A stretch of 64,000 nucleotides of DNA from Myxococcus xanthus (lineage in GTDB: Bacteria > Myxococcota > Myxococcia > Myxococcales > Myxococcaceae). Positions 47,304 to 56,253 of this stretch are shown here, piece by piece. The DNA lies in assembly GCF_900106535.1 (NCBI RefSeq), contig NZ_FNOH01000015.1:62001-126000 (forward strand), read 5' to 3'. The translations under genes were made by a program, and so were the position numbers. The notes below the pieces were generated by a model. The model saw nothing but the letters and a program-made list of their open reading frames with translations, searched no databases and was not told the DNA's origin. Positions within the stretch are counted from its first letter, which is position 1, and the number at the start of each line of letters is the position of its first letter.

Positions 47304-48119
47304 ATGACCACGCAGACCCCCAGCAAGCCGGCACGCGAGCCCGGGCCCTTCACCCAGGCCGTCACGCGCTTTGGCCAGGGCCTCATCGACATTGTCAGCA
47401 CCCTGGGCGGCATCATCACCATGGGGCTGGACGTGTTCCGCTGGAGCGTGCGGCGCCCCTTCCGGCTGGTCAACCTCTTCGCCCAACTGGACTTCGTGGG
47501 TGTGGGGTCCATCTTCATCGTGTCGCTCACCGGCACGTTCACCGGCATGGTCTTCGCGCTGCAGACGTCCACCGCCTTTCAGCTCTTCGACGCGGAGAGC
47601 CTGGTGGGCCCCACGGTGGCACTGACGCTCACCCGCGAGCTGGCGGCCGTGTTCTCCGCGCTGATGGTGACCATGCGGGCAGGTTCCGCCATGTGCACCG
47701 AGCTGGGCACCATGCGCGTCACCGAGCAGGTGGACGCGCTAGAGACCATGGCCGTCAACCCGGTGCAGTACCTGCTGGTTCCCCGGGTGCTGGCCGGCCT
47801 CTTCATGGTGCCGGCGCTCACCATGCTCTTCAACACCATGGGCATGGGCGGGGCCTACGTGGTAGCCGTCGGGGGCCTGGGCATCTCCCCCGGAACCTTC
47901 CTCTCCCGGACGCAGCAGTGGCTGGCGCCCGAGGACATCTTCCAGGGCCTGCTCAAGGGCGCCGTGTTCGGCCTGTCGGTGTCCCTCATCTGCTGCTTCA
48001 AGGGCTTCAACGCCTCGGGCGGCGCCAAGGGCGTGGGGCAGGCCACCACGGAGGCGATGGTGGCCAGCGCCCTGTCCATCTTCATCCTCGACTTCATCCT
48101 GGGCATCCTCTTCTTCTGA
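47304..48119 (+). CDS. mlaE: MlaE-family ABC transporter permease
   Basis: 271 residues with five to six membrane helices. SLTGTFTGMVFALQTSTAF and the long ELAAVFSALMVTMRAGSAMCTELGTMRVTEQVDAL segment are hallmarks of MlaE/YrbE permeases. It forms the inner-membrane channel of the Mla-type phospholipid transport system with the ATPase encoded next (stop and start overlap as TGATG) and the MCE protein at 49004. The direction of lipid transport is not told by sequence. Confidence 0.95.
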   Translation: MTTQTPSKPAREPGPFTQAVTRFGQGLIDIVSTLGGIITMGLDVFRWSVRRPFRLVNLFAQLDFVGVGSIFIVSLTGTFTGMVFALQTSTAFQLFDAESLVGPTVALTLTRELAAVFSALMVTMRAGSAMCTELGTMRVTEQVDALETMAVNPVQYLLVPRVLAGLFMVPALTMLFNTMGMGGAYVVAVGGLGISPGTFLSRTQQWLAPEDIFQGLLKGAVFGLSVSLICCFKGFNASGGAKGVGQATTEAMVASALSIFILDFILGILFF

Positions 48120-48898
48120 TGTCGCCCCCGGCTTCCAGCGCTCCGGCGTCCGGCACGCCGATGATCCAGGTGGTCGACCTGCACAAGACGTTCGGCGACC
48201 ACAAGGTGCTCACCGGCATCAACCTCACCGTGCCGGCCGGCAGCACCTGCGTCATCCTGGGCGGATCAGGCTCCGGCAAGACGGTGCTGATGAAGCACAT
48301 GATTGGCCTGCTCAAGCCGGACCGCGGCCAGGTCATCATCGACGGGGAGGACATCGTCCCCATGGGCGTCGAGTCGCTCCAGAAGGTGCGCAACAAGTTC
48401 GGCATGGTGTTCCAGGCCGCCGCGCTGTTCGACTCGATGACCGTCTTCGAGAACGTAGCCTTCCCGCTGCGGGAGCACACGAAGGATCCGGAGGACGTCA
48501 TCCGCCAGAAGGTCCGCGCGCGGTTGGATCTGATGGGGCTCAAGAAGGACGTCGAGGACCGGTTCCCCGCGGACCTGTCCGGCGGCATGCGCAAGCGGGT
48601 GGGGCTGGCGCGGGCCATCGTCATGGACCCGAAGGTGGTGCTCTATGACGAACCGACCACCGGCCTGGACCCCATCACCACGGACTACGTGGACGAGATG
48701 ATCCTGGCCGCCCAGAAGGAACTGGGCGTCACCAGCGTGGTCATCAGCCATGACATCTCCTCCGCCTTCAACGTGGCGGACCAGATTGCCTTCCTCTCCA
48801 AGGGCGTCATCGTGGCCAGCGGTTCGCCGGAGCAGCTCCGCGAGGCGGATCACCCCGCGGTGAAGGTGTTCCTGGAGACCTGGTTCGGGAAGAACTGA
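48119..48898 (+). CDS. mlaF: MlaF-type ABC ATPase
   Basis: 259 residues from ATG 48119. Walker A LGGSGSGKTVL, Q-loop VFQAAALFDSMTV, signature DLSGGMRKRVGLARAI, Walker B VVLYDEPTTGLDP, H-loop VISHDI. VFQ(A/S)AALFDSMTVFENVAFPL is typical of MlaF. It powers the MlaE permease. The N-terminal 15 residues are Pro/Ser/Ala-rich. Start codon overlaps the MlaE stop, so the two are made together. Confidence 0.96.
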   Translation: MSPPASSAPASGTPMIQVVDLHKTFGDHKVLTGINLTVPAGSTCVILGGSGSGKTVLMKHMIGLLKPDRGQVIIDGEDIVPMGVESLQKVRNKFGMVFQAAALFDSMTVFENVAFPLREHTKDPEDVIRQKVRARLDLMGLKKDVEDRFPADLSGGMRKRVGLARAIVMDPKVVLYDEPTTGLDPITTDYVDEMILAAQKELGVTSVVISHDISSAFNVADQIAFLSKGVIVASGSPEQLREADHPAVKVFLETWFGKN

Positions 48899-48942
48899 CC
48901 GGGGCTCGGAGTGGCGGGAGGGTGAGGGGCCCTAGGAAAATG

Positions 48943-48958
48943 TGGCACTCAGGATGCA
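48943..48958 (+). promoter_or_regulatory. Sigma-54 promoter upstream of the MCE gene
   Basis: TGGCACTCAGGATGCA matches the -24/-12 consensus (TGGCAC-N5-wTGCA) with exactly 10 nt between the GG and GC elements. It lies 45 bp upstream of the MCE start codon, between mlaF and mlaD, so the MCE gene could be transcribed separately under an enhancer-binding protein. A sigma-54 activator is encoded at 18811-20241, but no link is shown. Confidence 0.7.
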
Positions 48959-49003
48959 AAACGTTAGAGTCGCGCCGGCCGGTCGCTCTCGGAGTCACAA
49001 CAG

Positions 49004-50533
49004 GTGAAGAAGCTCGTCACGCCCTTTCGTGTGGGCCTGCTGGTCATCGCGGCGGGGGCTTTTTTCGTCACCTTCGTCCTGTTCGCTCGCAAAGGTGGTT
49101 TGAGCGACAGCGAATCCACGAGGGTGTGGGCCTATTTCCGGGATGCGTCCGGCCTCGCCGTGCGTGGGCGCGTGCAGATCGCCGGTATCCCGGTGGGCGA
49201 AATCGACGACATCTCGCTCGAGGGGACCCGGGCGAAGGTCTGGTTGAAGATTCGCAACGACGTGGACCTGCGCGAGGACGCCGTCGTCACCAAGCGCTCG
49301 GAATCGTTGCTGGGTGACTACCTGCTGGACCTGAACCCCGGCACGGAGAGCGCCCCCCACCTGGGGTCGGGTGGGCAGATCCGCCGCGTCGTCGATACCC
49401 AGGGCATGGAGGCCGTCTTCGAGTCGCTGTCGCAGATCACCGCCGACATCCAGGAGGTGACGGGGGCGCTGCGGGAAGTGCTTGGCGGTGAGCGTGGTGC
49501 GGGGTCGCTCCAGCGCATCGTGGAGAACCTGGTGCGGCTGTCGGACTCCGTGGATTCCACGGTCCGGCGCAACGCGGACCGCCTGGACACCATCGTCGGC
49601 AACGTCGAGGCCATCTCCGCGGACGTGCGCGGCATTACCCAGGGCAACCAGGCGGAAATCACCCGCATCATCGACAACATCGAGTTCATCACCCGCGACG
49701 TGCGCCAGGTGCTCGGCAGCGTGAAGAACATCGTGGGCACGGGTGAAGGCGACGTGAAGGAGACCGTCGCCAGCCTCAAGGAGACGCTCAAGAAGCTGGA
49801 CGGCACGCTGGGCAACCTGGAGGAGATCACCCGCAAGGTGAGGGACGGGGAGGGCGCCGCCGGCGTGCTGCTGGCCGACGAGGCCGTGGGCCGCGAGCTC
49901 CGCGAGACGGTGCAGGACGTGTCGCGCTTCACGTCCCGCCTGACCGACCTCCAGGCGGAGATTGGCATCCAGAGCACCTACCTGGCCGCGCAGGGAAATT
50001 CGAAGAACGTCTTCTCCGTGCGGCTCATCCCCAAGCCGGACAAGTACTACCTGCTGGAGCTGGTGGACGACCCTCGCGGCAGCGTGACGACGGAGGTGTT
50101 GCAGACGAACCCGCCGTCCGAGGGCGACCCCGTCGTTCAGACGCGGAAGGTGACGAAGGAGAGCCTCAAGGTCAGCGCGCAGTTCGCCAAGCGCTGGTAT
50201 TTCACCACCCTGCGCGTGGGCCTCATTGAATCCACCGGTGGCGTGGGCGCCGACCTGCACTTCTTCAACGACGCGCTCCGGTTCCAGGTGGACGCCTTCA
50301 ACTTCGCGGACGACGAGCTGCGCTACCCCCGCCTGCGCGCCAGCCTGCGCGCCCAGCCCCTCGATCACCTCTATTTGATCGCCGGCATGGACGACATGCT
50401 CAACGCGCAGCAGCGGGACCTGGCGACGCGGCGCCTGGTGGCGGGCCGCGACTTCTTCGTGGGCGGCGGCCTGTTCTTCACGGATGATGATCTGAAGGCC
50501 ATCCTCACCTTGACAGGCATTCCGACGCCCTGA
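49004..50533 (+). CDS. mlaD: MCE (MlaD-like) protein with extended coiled-coil and beta-rich C-domain
   Basis: 509 residues from GTG 49004. One N-terminal membrane helix, then the MCE domain (about 38-115: VWAYFRDASGLAVRGRVQIAGIPVGEIDDI), then about 200 residues of coiled coil (ITADIQEVTGALREVL to LRETVQDVSRF). The last 180 residues are beta-rich with alternating strands (YFTTLRVGLIESTGGVGADLHFF) and end in FFVGGGLFF-type strands, like a barrel or outer-membrane domain. This is much longer than E. coli MlaD (183 residues) and suggests a protein spanning the periplasm to carry lipids between membranes. Confidence 0.9.
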   Translation: MKKLVTPFRVGLLVIAAGAFFVTFVLFARKGGLSDSESTRVWAYFRDASGLAVRGRVQIAGIPVGEIDDISLEGTRAKVWLKIRNDVDLREDAVVTKRSESLLGDYLLDLNPGTESAPHLGSGGQIRRVVDTQGMEAVFESLSQITADIQEVTGALREVLGGERGAGSLQRIVENLVRLSDSVDSTVRRNADRLDTIVGNVEAISADVRGITQGNQAEITRIIDNIEFITRDVRQVLGSVKNIVGTGEGDVKETVASLKETLKKLDGTLGNLEEITRKVRDGEGAAGVLLADEAVGRELRETVQDVSRFTSRLTDLQAEIGIQSTYLAAQGNSKNVFSVRLIPKPDKYYLLELVDDPRGSVTTEVLQTNPPSEGDPVVQTRKVTKESLKVSAQFAKRWYFTTLRVGLIESTGGVGADLHFFNDALRFQVDAFNFADDELRYPRLRASLRAQPLDHLYLIAGMDDMLNAQQRDLATRRLVAGRDFFVGGGLFFTDDDLKAILTLTGIPTP

Positions 50534-50644
50534 ACCCACCGCTCGGTGCTTGACGGAAAACGGGAAACGACGTACCCGGCACGGGCACGGGGCCCAGGGG
50601 AGCGCCGTGCCTGAGTTCACGGCATCTCCCCCCAGGAAGCTCGC

Positions 50645-51571
50645 ATGTCCCTGCTCGTCGTCGGCTCCGTTGCCCTGGACTCAGTGGAAACCCCCTTCGG
50701 CCAGAAGGAGGACATCCTCGGGGGCTCGGCCACCTACTTCTCTACGTCGGCCTCGTTCTTCAGCCCCGCGCGTGTCGTGGCGGTGGTGGGCGAGGACTTC
50801 CCCGAAGGGCACCTCAACTTCCTTCGCGGACGGGGAATCGACCTGGAGGGCCTCACCCGGGAGACGGGCCGCACCTTCCGCTGGAAGGGCCGCTACAGCT
50901 ACGAGCTGAACGAGGCGCAGACGCTGGACACCCAGCTCAACGTCTTCCAGGCCTTCTCCCCGAAGCTGCCGGAGTCGTACCGGGATACGCCCTACGTCTT
51001 CCTGGGCAACATCCACCCGGAGCTCCAGGCGCAGGTGCTGGACCAGGTGAAGGCGCCGAAGCTGGTGGCCGCCGACACCATGAACTTCTGGATCAAGGGC
51101 AGCCGGGCCGCGCTACTCAAGACGCTCTCCCGCGTCAACCTCCTGTTCGTCAACGACGCGGAGGCCCGTCAGCTGGCCGGCGAGCACAACGTGGTGAAGG
51201 CCGCTCGCGCCATCATGGCCATGGGCCCGCAGCGCGTGGTCATCAAGCGCGGTGAGTACGGCGCGCTCCTCTTCGAGGCCGAGCACATCTTCGCGTGCCC
51301 CGCCTTCCCCCTGGCCGAGGTCTTCGACCCCACCGGCGCGGGGGACACCTTCGCCGGCGGCTTCATGGGCGCCCTGGCCACCTCCAGTGGCGTGTTGGAC
51401 CAGGCGCTGCTGCGCCGCGCCATGGTGATGGGCAGCGTCATGGCCTCCTTCACGGTGGAGAAGTTCAGCCTGGAGCGCCTGCGCGAGGTGACGCGGCCGG
51501 AGATTCACGCCCGCTTCGCCGAGTTCCGGAAGCTGACCCACTTCGACGACCTGGGCTCCCTGGAGCGATGA
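50645..51571 (+). CDS. PfkB-family sugar kinase
   Basis: 308 residues from ATG 50645 behind AGGAAGC. N-terminal strand SLLVVGSVALDSVETPFG and GGSATYFSTSA, and the anion-hole signature DPTGAGDTFAGGFMG (near 229-243) with its catalytic Asp, define PfkB. VVIKRGEYGALLF is the nucleotide-binding strand. It phosphorylates a sugar or nucleoside with ATP; the substrate cannot be read. Confidence 0.92.
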   Translation: MSLLVVGSVALDSVETPFGQKEDILGGSATYFSTSASFFSPARVVAVVGEDFPEGHLNFLRGRGIDLEGLTRETGRTFRWKGRYSYELNEAQTLDTQLNVFQAFSPKLPESYRDTPYVFLGNIHPELQAQVLDQVKAPKLVAADTMNFWIKGSRAALLKTLSRVNLLFVNDAEARQLAGEHNVVKAARAIMAMGPQRVVIKRGEYGALLFEAEHIFACPAFPLAEVFDPTGAGDTFAGGFMGALATSSGVLDQALLRRAMVMGSVMASFTVEKFSLERLREVTRPEIHARFAEFRKLTHFDDLGSLER

Positions 51572-51650
51572 GGCCGTGGGTAAGGGTGGGGCGCTCCACC
51601 ACCCTTGAACTTGACTGTGGAATCAGGCCGTCCCTAGGCTGTGGATTCGG

Positions 51651-52025
51651 GTGACGGAAGAAGGTTCCGGGTTGAGCGAAAACCGAAAGTCCACGCGGAT
51701 TCCCACCCAGCTTCGGTGCTGGTGCGAGGGTGACAACGTCACGCTCTACGCGCGAATCTCGAATTTGAGCGAAGGAGGACTGTTCCTCCGCACGAGCACG
51801 CCCCTGGCACGAGGGGCGCGTACGGTGGTGAAGCTGTCTCCCGCGGGCCACCAGGACATCCAGGCCCAGGCCACGGTGGTGTGGCTTCGGGAGGCGGAGG
51901 AGCGAGCGCTTCCCGCGGGCATGGGGTTGCGTTTCGAGTCCCTGGACAGCGATACCCTGGGACGGCTTCGCCAGATGATTTCGCAGCAGCAGCAGAACCA
52001 GGTGAAGGTCGGCTGGGCCGGTTGA
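51651..52025 (+). CDS. PilZ-domain c-di-GMP-binding protein
   Basis: 124 residues from GTG 51651. RxxxR is present as RKSTR (near 12-16) and the D/NxSxxG motif as NLSEGG, both required for c-di-GMP binding; the beta-barrel follows (GLFLRTSTPLARGARTVVKL). The protein is a stand-alone PilZ, as in the family of short Myxococcus PilZ proteins, and probably an effector of c-di-GMP made by enzymes such as that at 30377. Confidence 0.9.
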   Translation: MTEEGSGLSENRKSTRIPTQLRCWCEGDNVTLYARISNLSEGGLFLRTSTPLARGARTVVKLSPAGHQDIQAQATVVWLREAEERALPAGMGLRFESLDSDTLGRLRQMISQQQQNQVKVGWAG

Positions 52026-52052
52026 GCCCACGCCACCGGACCGAGGCCCCGC

Positions 52053-52785
52053 ATGCGTATCGCCGTCATCTCCGACATCCACTCCAACATCGAGGCGCTC
52101 ACCGAGGTGCTCCGCGTCGCCGAGCACCAGAAGGTGGACCGGTTCGTCTCGCTGGGGGACATCGTCGGTTACGGGGCGTCGCCCAACCCGTGTTGTGAGC
52201 TGGTGCGCTCGGTGGCGGAGGTGACGCTCCTGGGCAATCACGACGCGGCGGTGGCGGGGCGGATGGACTACTCGTACTACTACGACGCCGCCCGGCACGC
52301 GCTGGACTGGTCCGCCAACGTCCTCACGGACGAGAACATGGCCTGGCTGCGCAGCCTCCCGTACACGTACCGGATTGGCGACGTGGGCTTCTGCCACGGT
52401 TCGCCCATCGACCCGAAGGCATACGAGTACATCTTCGCGCTGGAGCAGGCCCGGGAGCTGACGCCCTACGTGGCGGAGCTGCCGGAGGTGACGTTCATCG
52501 GCCACAGCCACCTGTGCCGCGCCTTCGCCATTGGCAATGGTGAGGTGAACGACGTGGTGGCCCAGAAGTTCGGCATCCGCCGGGGCTACAAGTACATCAT
52601 CTCCGTGGGCAGCGTGGGCCAGCCGCGCGACTATGACAAACCGGGCGTGCTTCGTCATCTGCGACACGGACGCGCGCACGGTGGAGTACGTCCGCGTCGA
52701 GTACGACATCGAGACGTCGGCGCAGAAGATCTTCGATGCGGACCTGGCGCTGAACTTCGGCAAGCGCCTGTTCCTGGGCGTCTGA
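52053..52785 (+). CDS. Metallophosphoesterase, apparent 1-bp frameshift near the C-terminus
   Basis: The frame from ATG 52053 has all calcineurin-like motifs (DIHSN, GDIVGYG, GNHD, FIGHSHL) and is normal to SVGQPRDYD. After that the frame reads KPGVLRHLRHGRAHGG and runs as Arg-rich nonsense to 52835. Removing one A from AAA at 52638-52640 instead gives DNRACFVICDTDART and a family-like end KIFDADLALNFGKRLFLGV with stop at 52785, 243 residues in total. So either the base is a sequence error or the gene has a recent frameshift. The family hydrolyses phosphomonoesters or diesters in the cytosol. Confidence 0.88.
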
Positions 52786-52839
52786 GGCGCGCTTCCGGGG
52801 CACAAAAGGCGGACAGGCGCGGGGAAATGACATAAACCC

Positions 52840-53568
52840 GTGTCCGTGCGCACCCTGGTCCTCCGAGCGTCCCTCAGGCCCCTCGTGGGCGTCCTTTCCG
52901 CAGTGTTGCTCACGCTGGCGCCCACCGCCTGCCGCCGCGAGCCTCCCGCCCCTTCCGCCGAGTACGAAGAGGCCGCCCGCCGCTTCCGCGAGCTGTATGC
53001 GCAGAAGCTGGATGACGCCTTCCTGGATCCGCAGGTGGGGGAAATCGAGGCGCAACTCCAGCGCGTCCCCGCGGACAGCCTGGACGCCGAGGGTGCCCGC
53101 GAGTTGCTCCAGCGCATCAAGGACGGACGGCAGCGAATGGCGGTGGCCGCCAATGAGCGGGACGAGGCCGTGGCCAGCGCGCGGGAACTGCCGCCGGGCT
53201 CCTACACCGCGCCGTCCACCGAGGAGCAGGCGCCTCCCGCGGCTCCGGTGGAAGCGCCGGATGCCGGGCCTCCGGATGCCGGTGCTGGCGGTGGCCCCCA
53301 GGCTGGCACGGCCGCGTCCGAACTGGTGGCGGGCTTCCGGGGGTGCTTCCAGCGGGGCACCCCCATCGATGTGCAGGGACGGGGCATGCGGGAGACCTGG
53401 CAGCTCGCCGACCGCACCGCCTGTCGCCTGGAATACCCCCAGCATCAGGATTCATTCCTCCTGATTGAAGAGGGGAAGGTCCTCACGCTGTTACCCAAGA
53501 GTGCCGTGCAGACTGTCCCCGTCACTCCCGACGGCGGTCCGGCACCCGCGACCGACGCCGGTCGCTAG
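52840..53568 (+). CDS. Lipoprotein of unknown function
   Basis: 242 residues from GTG 52840. Signal peptide with lipobox-like TACRR (Cys near 31). Then a helical region with coiled-coil character (YEEAARRFRELYAQKLDD, GARELLQRIKDGRQRM), a Pro/Ala/Asp linker, and a small globular C-domain (LVAGFRGCFQRGTPIDVQGRGMRETWQLADRTACRLEYP). No family recognised. It starts 55 bp after the metallophosphoesterase and 16 bp before psd, so is probably in the same run of genes. Confidence 0.72.
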   Translation: MSVRTLVLRASLRPLVGVLSAVLLTLAPTACRREPPAPSAEYEEAARRFRELYAQKLDDAFLDPQVGEIEAQLQRVPADSLDAEGARELLQRIKDGRQRMAVAANERDEAVASARELPPGSYTAPSTEEQAPPAAPVEAPDAGPPDAGAGGGPQAGTAASELVAGFRGCFQRGTPIDVQGRGMRETWQLADRTACRLEYPQHQDSFLLIEEGKVLTLLPKSAVQTVPVTPDGGPAPATDAGR

Positions 53569-53583
53569 AACCGATTCGCCGAT

Positions 53584-54426
53584 ATGAACGACCAGACTTT
53601 CATGAAGTTGATGCAGGTGTTGCCCAAGTCCGCGCTCTCCACCGTGGTGGGGATGGCCACGCGACTGCCCGTGCCCGCGCCGGTGCATCAGGCCGCCATG
53701 CGCGCCTTCGCCAAGGCCTACAACGTGGACATGGAGGAGGCCGAGCACTCCTTCGAGCACTACCCGACCTTCGCCCAGTTCTTCACCCGGGGCCTGAAGC
53801 CCGGCCTGCGTCCGGTGGACGCGGGGGAGAAGGTGGTGGTGTCCCCGGTGGATGGCCGCGTGTCCCAGGTGGGCTATTCGGATTACGGGCGCTGCCTGCA
53901 GGCCAAGGGCATCGAGTACACGGTGGACGAGTTGCTGGGGGATTCCGAGGCCGCCAAGCCCTTCTACGGCGGTGCCTGGACGACCATCTACCTGTCGCCG
54001 CGCGACTACCACCGCATCCACGCGCCGCTGGGCGGCACCATCACCGGGTACGCGTACATCCCCGGTGAGTTCTGGCCGGTGAACCCCGCGTCGGTGAAGA
54101 ACAAGCAGTCCCTGTTCTGCGTGAACGAGCGGCTGGTGACGTACCTGGACACCGTGGCGGGCAAGTGCGCGGTGGTGAAGGTGGGTGCCACCTGCGTGTC
54201 GCGCATCAAGGCGGCCTACGACGAGGTGACGACGCACACCGGGCAGCCCGGCAAGGTGCACCGCTACGGCTCGGCCATGCCGGTGGAGAAGGGTGGGGAG
54301 CTGGGCCGCTTCGAGATGGGCTCCACCGTCATCCTCCTGTTCGAGCCCAAGCGCGTCACCTGGGACGACAGCCTCCAGGAGGAAGCGGTGGTTCGGCTGG
54401 GCAAGCGAATCGGAGTCATCACGTGA
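53584..54426 (+). CDS. psd: Phosphatidylserine decarboxylase
   Basis: 280 residues. Catalytic dyad/triad residues appear in SPVDGRVSQVG (Asp near 89) and DYHRIHAPLGG (His near 142). The self-cleavage site is EMGSTVIL (Gly-Ser near 246-247), at which the pro-enzyme splits to create the pyruvoyl cofactor. It converts phosphatidylserine to phosphatidylethanolamine at the inner membrane. Length fits short bacterial Psd. Stop overlaps the hisS start (GTGA). Confidence 0.96.
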   Translation: MNDQTFMKLMQVLPKSALSTVVGMATRLPVPAPVHQAAMRAFAKAYNVDMEEAEHSFEHYPTFAQFFTRGLKPGLRPVDAGEKVVVSPVDGRVSQVGYSDYGRCLQAKGIEYTVDELLGDSEAAKPFYGGAWTTIYLSPRDYHRIHAPLGGTITGYAYIPGEFWPVNPASVKNKQSLFCVNERLVTYLDTVAGKCAVVKVGATCVSRIKAAYDEVTTHTGQPGKVHRYGSAMPVEKGGELGRFEMGSTVILLFEPKRVTWDDSLQEEAVVRLGKRIGVIT

Positions 54427-55700
54427 GTCAGAAGGTCGCGGGCGTCAAGGGCATGAACGATCTCCTCCCTGGGGAGATCGAAATCTGGCAGCACGTGGAG
54501 GCGCAGGCCCGCGAGCTGTTCGGCCGCTTCGGCTACGGTGAGATCCGCACGCCCATGGTGGAGGACACCGCGCTGTTCGTGCGCAGCGTGGGCGAGGAGA
54601 CCGACATCGTCGGGAAGGAGATGTACACCTTCAACGACAAGGCGGACCGCAGCCTGTCTCTGCGCCCGGAAGGCACCGCGCCCGCGGCGCGCGCGTACAT
54701 CGAGCACTCCATCGCCAATCAGGAGCCGCTCACGCGCTGGTTCTATGCGGGGCCCATGTTCCGCTACGAGCGGATGAAGACGGGCCGCTACCGCCAGTTC
54801 TATCAAATCGGCGCGGAGGCCTACGGCGCGAAGGAAGGCGCCCAGGACGTCGAGATGATGGACATGGTGGTGCAGTTCCTGGAGCGGCTGGGGCTCAAGG
54901 ACATCACCCTGAACATCAACTCGCTGGGGGACGAGGTCTGCCGGCCCACGTACCACGCGAAGTTGGTGGAGTACCTCCAGGCCCACCGCGAGGCGCTGTG
55001 TGGGGACTGCCAGAAGCGCATGGAGAAGAACCCTCTGCGCGTCCTGGACTGCAAGAACGAGAAGTGCCAGGCCATCGCCGCGGCCGGCCCCAATGTGCTG
55101 GAGTCCCTGTGCGAGCCCTGCCGCGCGCACTTCGACGACGTGCAGCGGAAGCTGACGGCGCTGGGCGTCCGGCACGTCGTGAATCCGCGCATGGTGCGTG
55201 GGTTGGACTACTACACGCGCACCGTCTTCGAGTTCATTGCCTCGCACCCCGCGCTGGGCACCGCCAGCACCGTGGGCGCCGGTGGCCGCTATGACAAGCT
55301 GGTGAAGAGCCTGGGCGGGCCGGACGCGCCCGCGGTGGGCTTCGCCTGTGGCCTGGACCGGCTGGTGCTGCTGCTCAAAGAGAGCGGCCAGCAGTTCACC
55401 GTGCGGCCGGACGTCTTCGTCGCGGTGGCGGACGCGGGCTCGCACGATGCTGCCCTGGTGCTGGCCAGCCGCCTGCGCCGGGAGGGACTGCGCGTGGAGT
55501 TCGATACCCGCGGAGGCAGCCTCAAGAGCCAGATGAAGCGCGCGGACAAGAGCAGCGCGGAATTCACCCTGGTGCTGGGCGAGGCCGAGCGCACCAGCGG
55601 CCAGGCGAAGCTGAAGCCCATGGCCGGAGGCGAGCCCATCCCCGTCGCGCTCGACGAGGTCGCCAGGGTGGTTCGGGAGCGTAAGGTCGTTTCGGCATAG
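54423..55700 (+). CDS. hisS: Histidyl-tRNA synthetase
   Basis: 425 residues from GTG 54423. Class II motif 2 is FRYERMKTGRYRQFYQIGAEAYG, and motif 3 is VGFACGLDRLVLLL; the HisA/HisB signatures are LDYYTRTVFEF and GAGGRYDKLV. The C-terminal anticodon-binding domain (about 330-425) is present. A zinc-finger-like insert CGDCQKRMEKN...CKNEKC (positions about 193-223) sits in the usual insertion domain. It charges tRNA-His. Coupled to psd by a 4-nt overlap. Confidence 0.97.
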   Translation: MSQKVAGVKGMNDLLPGEIEIWQHVEAQARELFGRFGYGEIRTPMVEDTALFVRSVGEETDIVGKEMYTFNDKADRSLSLRPEGTAPAARAYIEHSIANQEPLTRWFYAGPMFRYERMKTGRYRQFYQIGAEAYGAKEGAQDVEMMDMVVQFLERLGLKDITLNINSLGDEVCRPTYHAKLVEYLQAHREALCGDCQKRMEKNPLRVLDCKNEKCQAIAAAGPNVLESLCEPCRAHFDDVQRKLTALGVRHVVNPRMVRGLDYYTRTVFEFIASHPALGTASTVGAGGRYDKLVKSLGGPDAPAVGFACGLDRLVLLLKESGQQFTVRPDVFVAVADAGSHDAALVLASRLRREGLRVEFDTRGGSLKSQMKRADKSSAEFTLVLGEAERTSGQAKLKPMAGGEPIPVALDEVARVVRERKVVSA

Positions 55701-55845
55701 CGTTCTGCGGGGGTGAGAGCAGTATTCCGGGCGATTCTTGCTAAGTCCGAGAAACTGAGGTAGGCGCGTAACCCCTGATAAACGTTGGGCTATTGGGCCC
55801 GCGGGAACTCGCAGGCGCAGGTCGGGTCGGCTAGACTGACCTGCG

Positions 55846-56253
55846 ATGCCGCGCGACACTTCCAGCCCCGTTGTGCCTCCGGCCCTGAGCTGGGTCCCCG
55901 TCCACGGGGACAGCATGTGGCCATCGCTGCGCTCGGGCGACCATGCCGGCGTGGAGCCGCTGGAGGGGGCTCCGCGACCTGGTGACGTCCTGCTGGCGCG
56001 CTTCGACCATGCCCTGGTGCTGCACCGGCTGCGGCGGTGGGAGGCCGGGGCGGTGGCGCTGCGAGGCGACAACTCACCCCAGGACGATGCTCCGCTGGAT
56101 CCGTCACGGGTGCTGGGGCGGGTGCGGCGCGTCCGCCGGGGCGGCGTCGTCCTGGAAGCGGGGTGGGACCGGGGGCCCCGGTGGCTGGGGCGGGTGCGGG
56201 TGGCCGTGAAGTGGCGCCTGGCTGCGTTGCTGGGCCGGGGAGGTGCGCGATGA
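55846..56253 (+). CDS. Soluble S26B-like (signal-peptidase-fold) protease
   Basis: 135 residues. VHGDSMWPSLRSGD holds the nucleophile Ser of the S24/S26 clan. ALVLHRLRRWE places a His where archaeal/ER signal peptidases (S26B) have theirs, and ALRGDNSPQDD is the following GD box. There is no membrane helix, so unlike true signal peptidases it is soluble. A protease of this type next to a PqqD gene is reminiscent of peptide-maturation clusters. First gene of the overlapping chain 55846-62123, with about 145 bp of upstream space for a promoter. Confidence 0.8.
   Translation: MPRDTSSPVVPPALSWVPVHGDSMWPSLRSGDHAGVEPLEGAPRPGDVLLARFDHALVLHRLRRWEAGAVALRGDNSPQDDAPLDPSRVLGRVRRVRRGGVVLEAGWDRGPRWLGRVRVAVKWRLAALLGRGGAR

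Noticed and set aside
55701..55845. Sigma-54-like GG...GC pair near 55725 before the S26B gene
   Set aside because: The spacing between GG and GC is 9 nt, not 10, and flanking bases do not match consensus.
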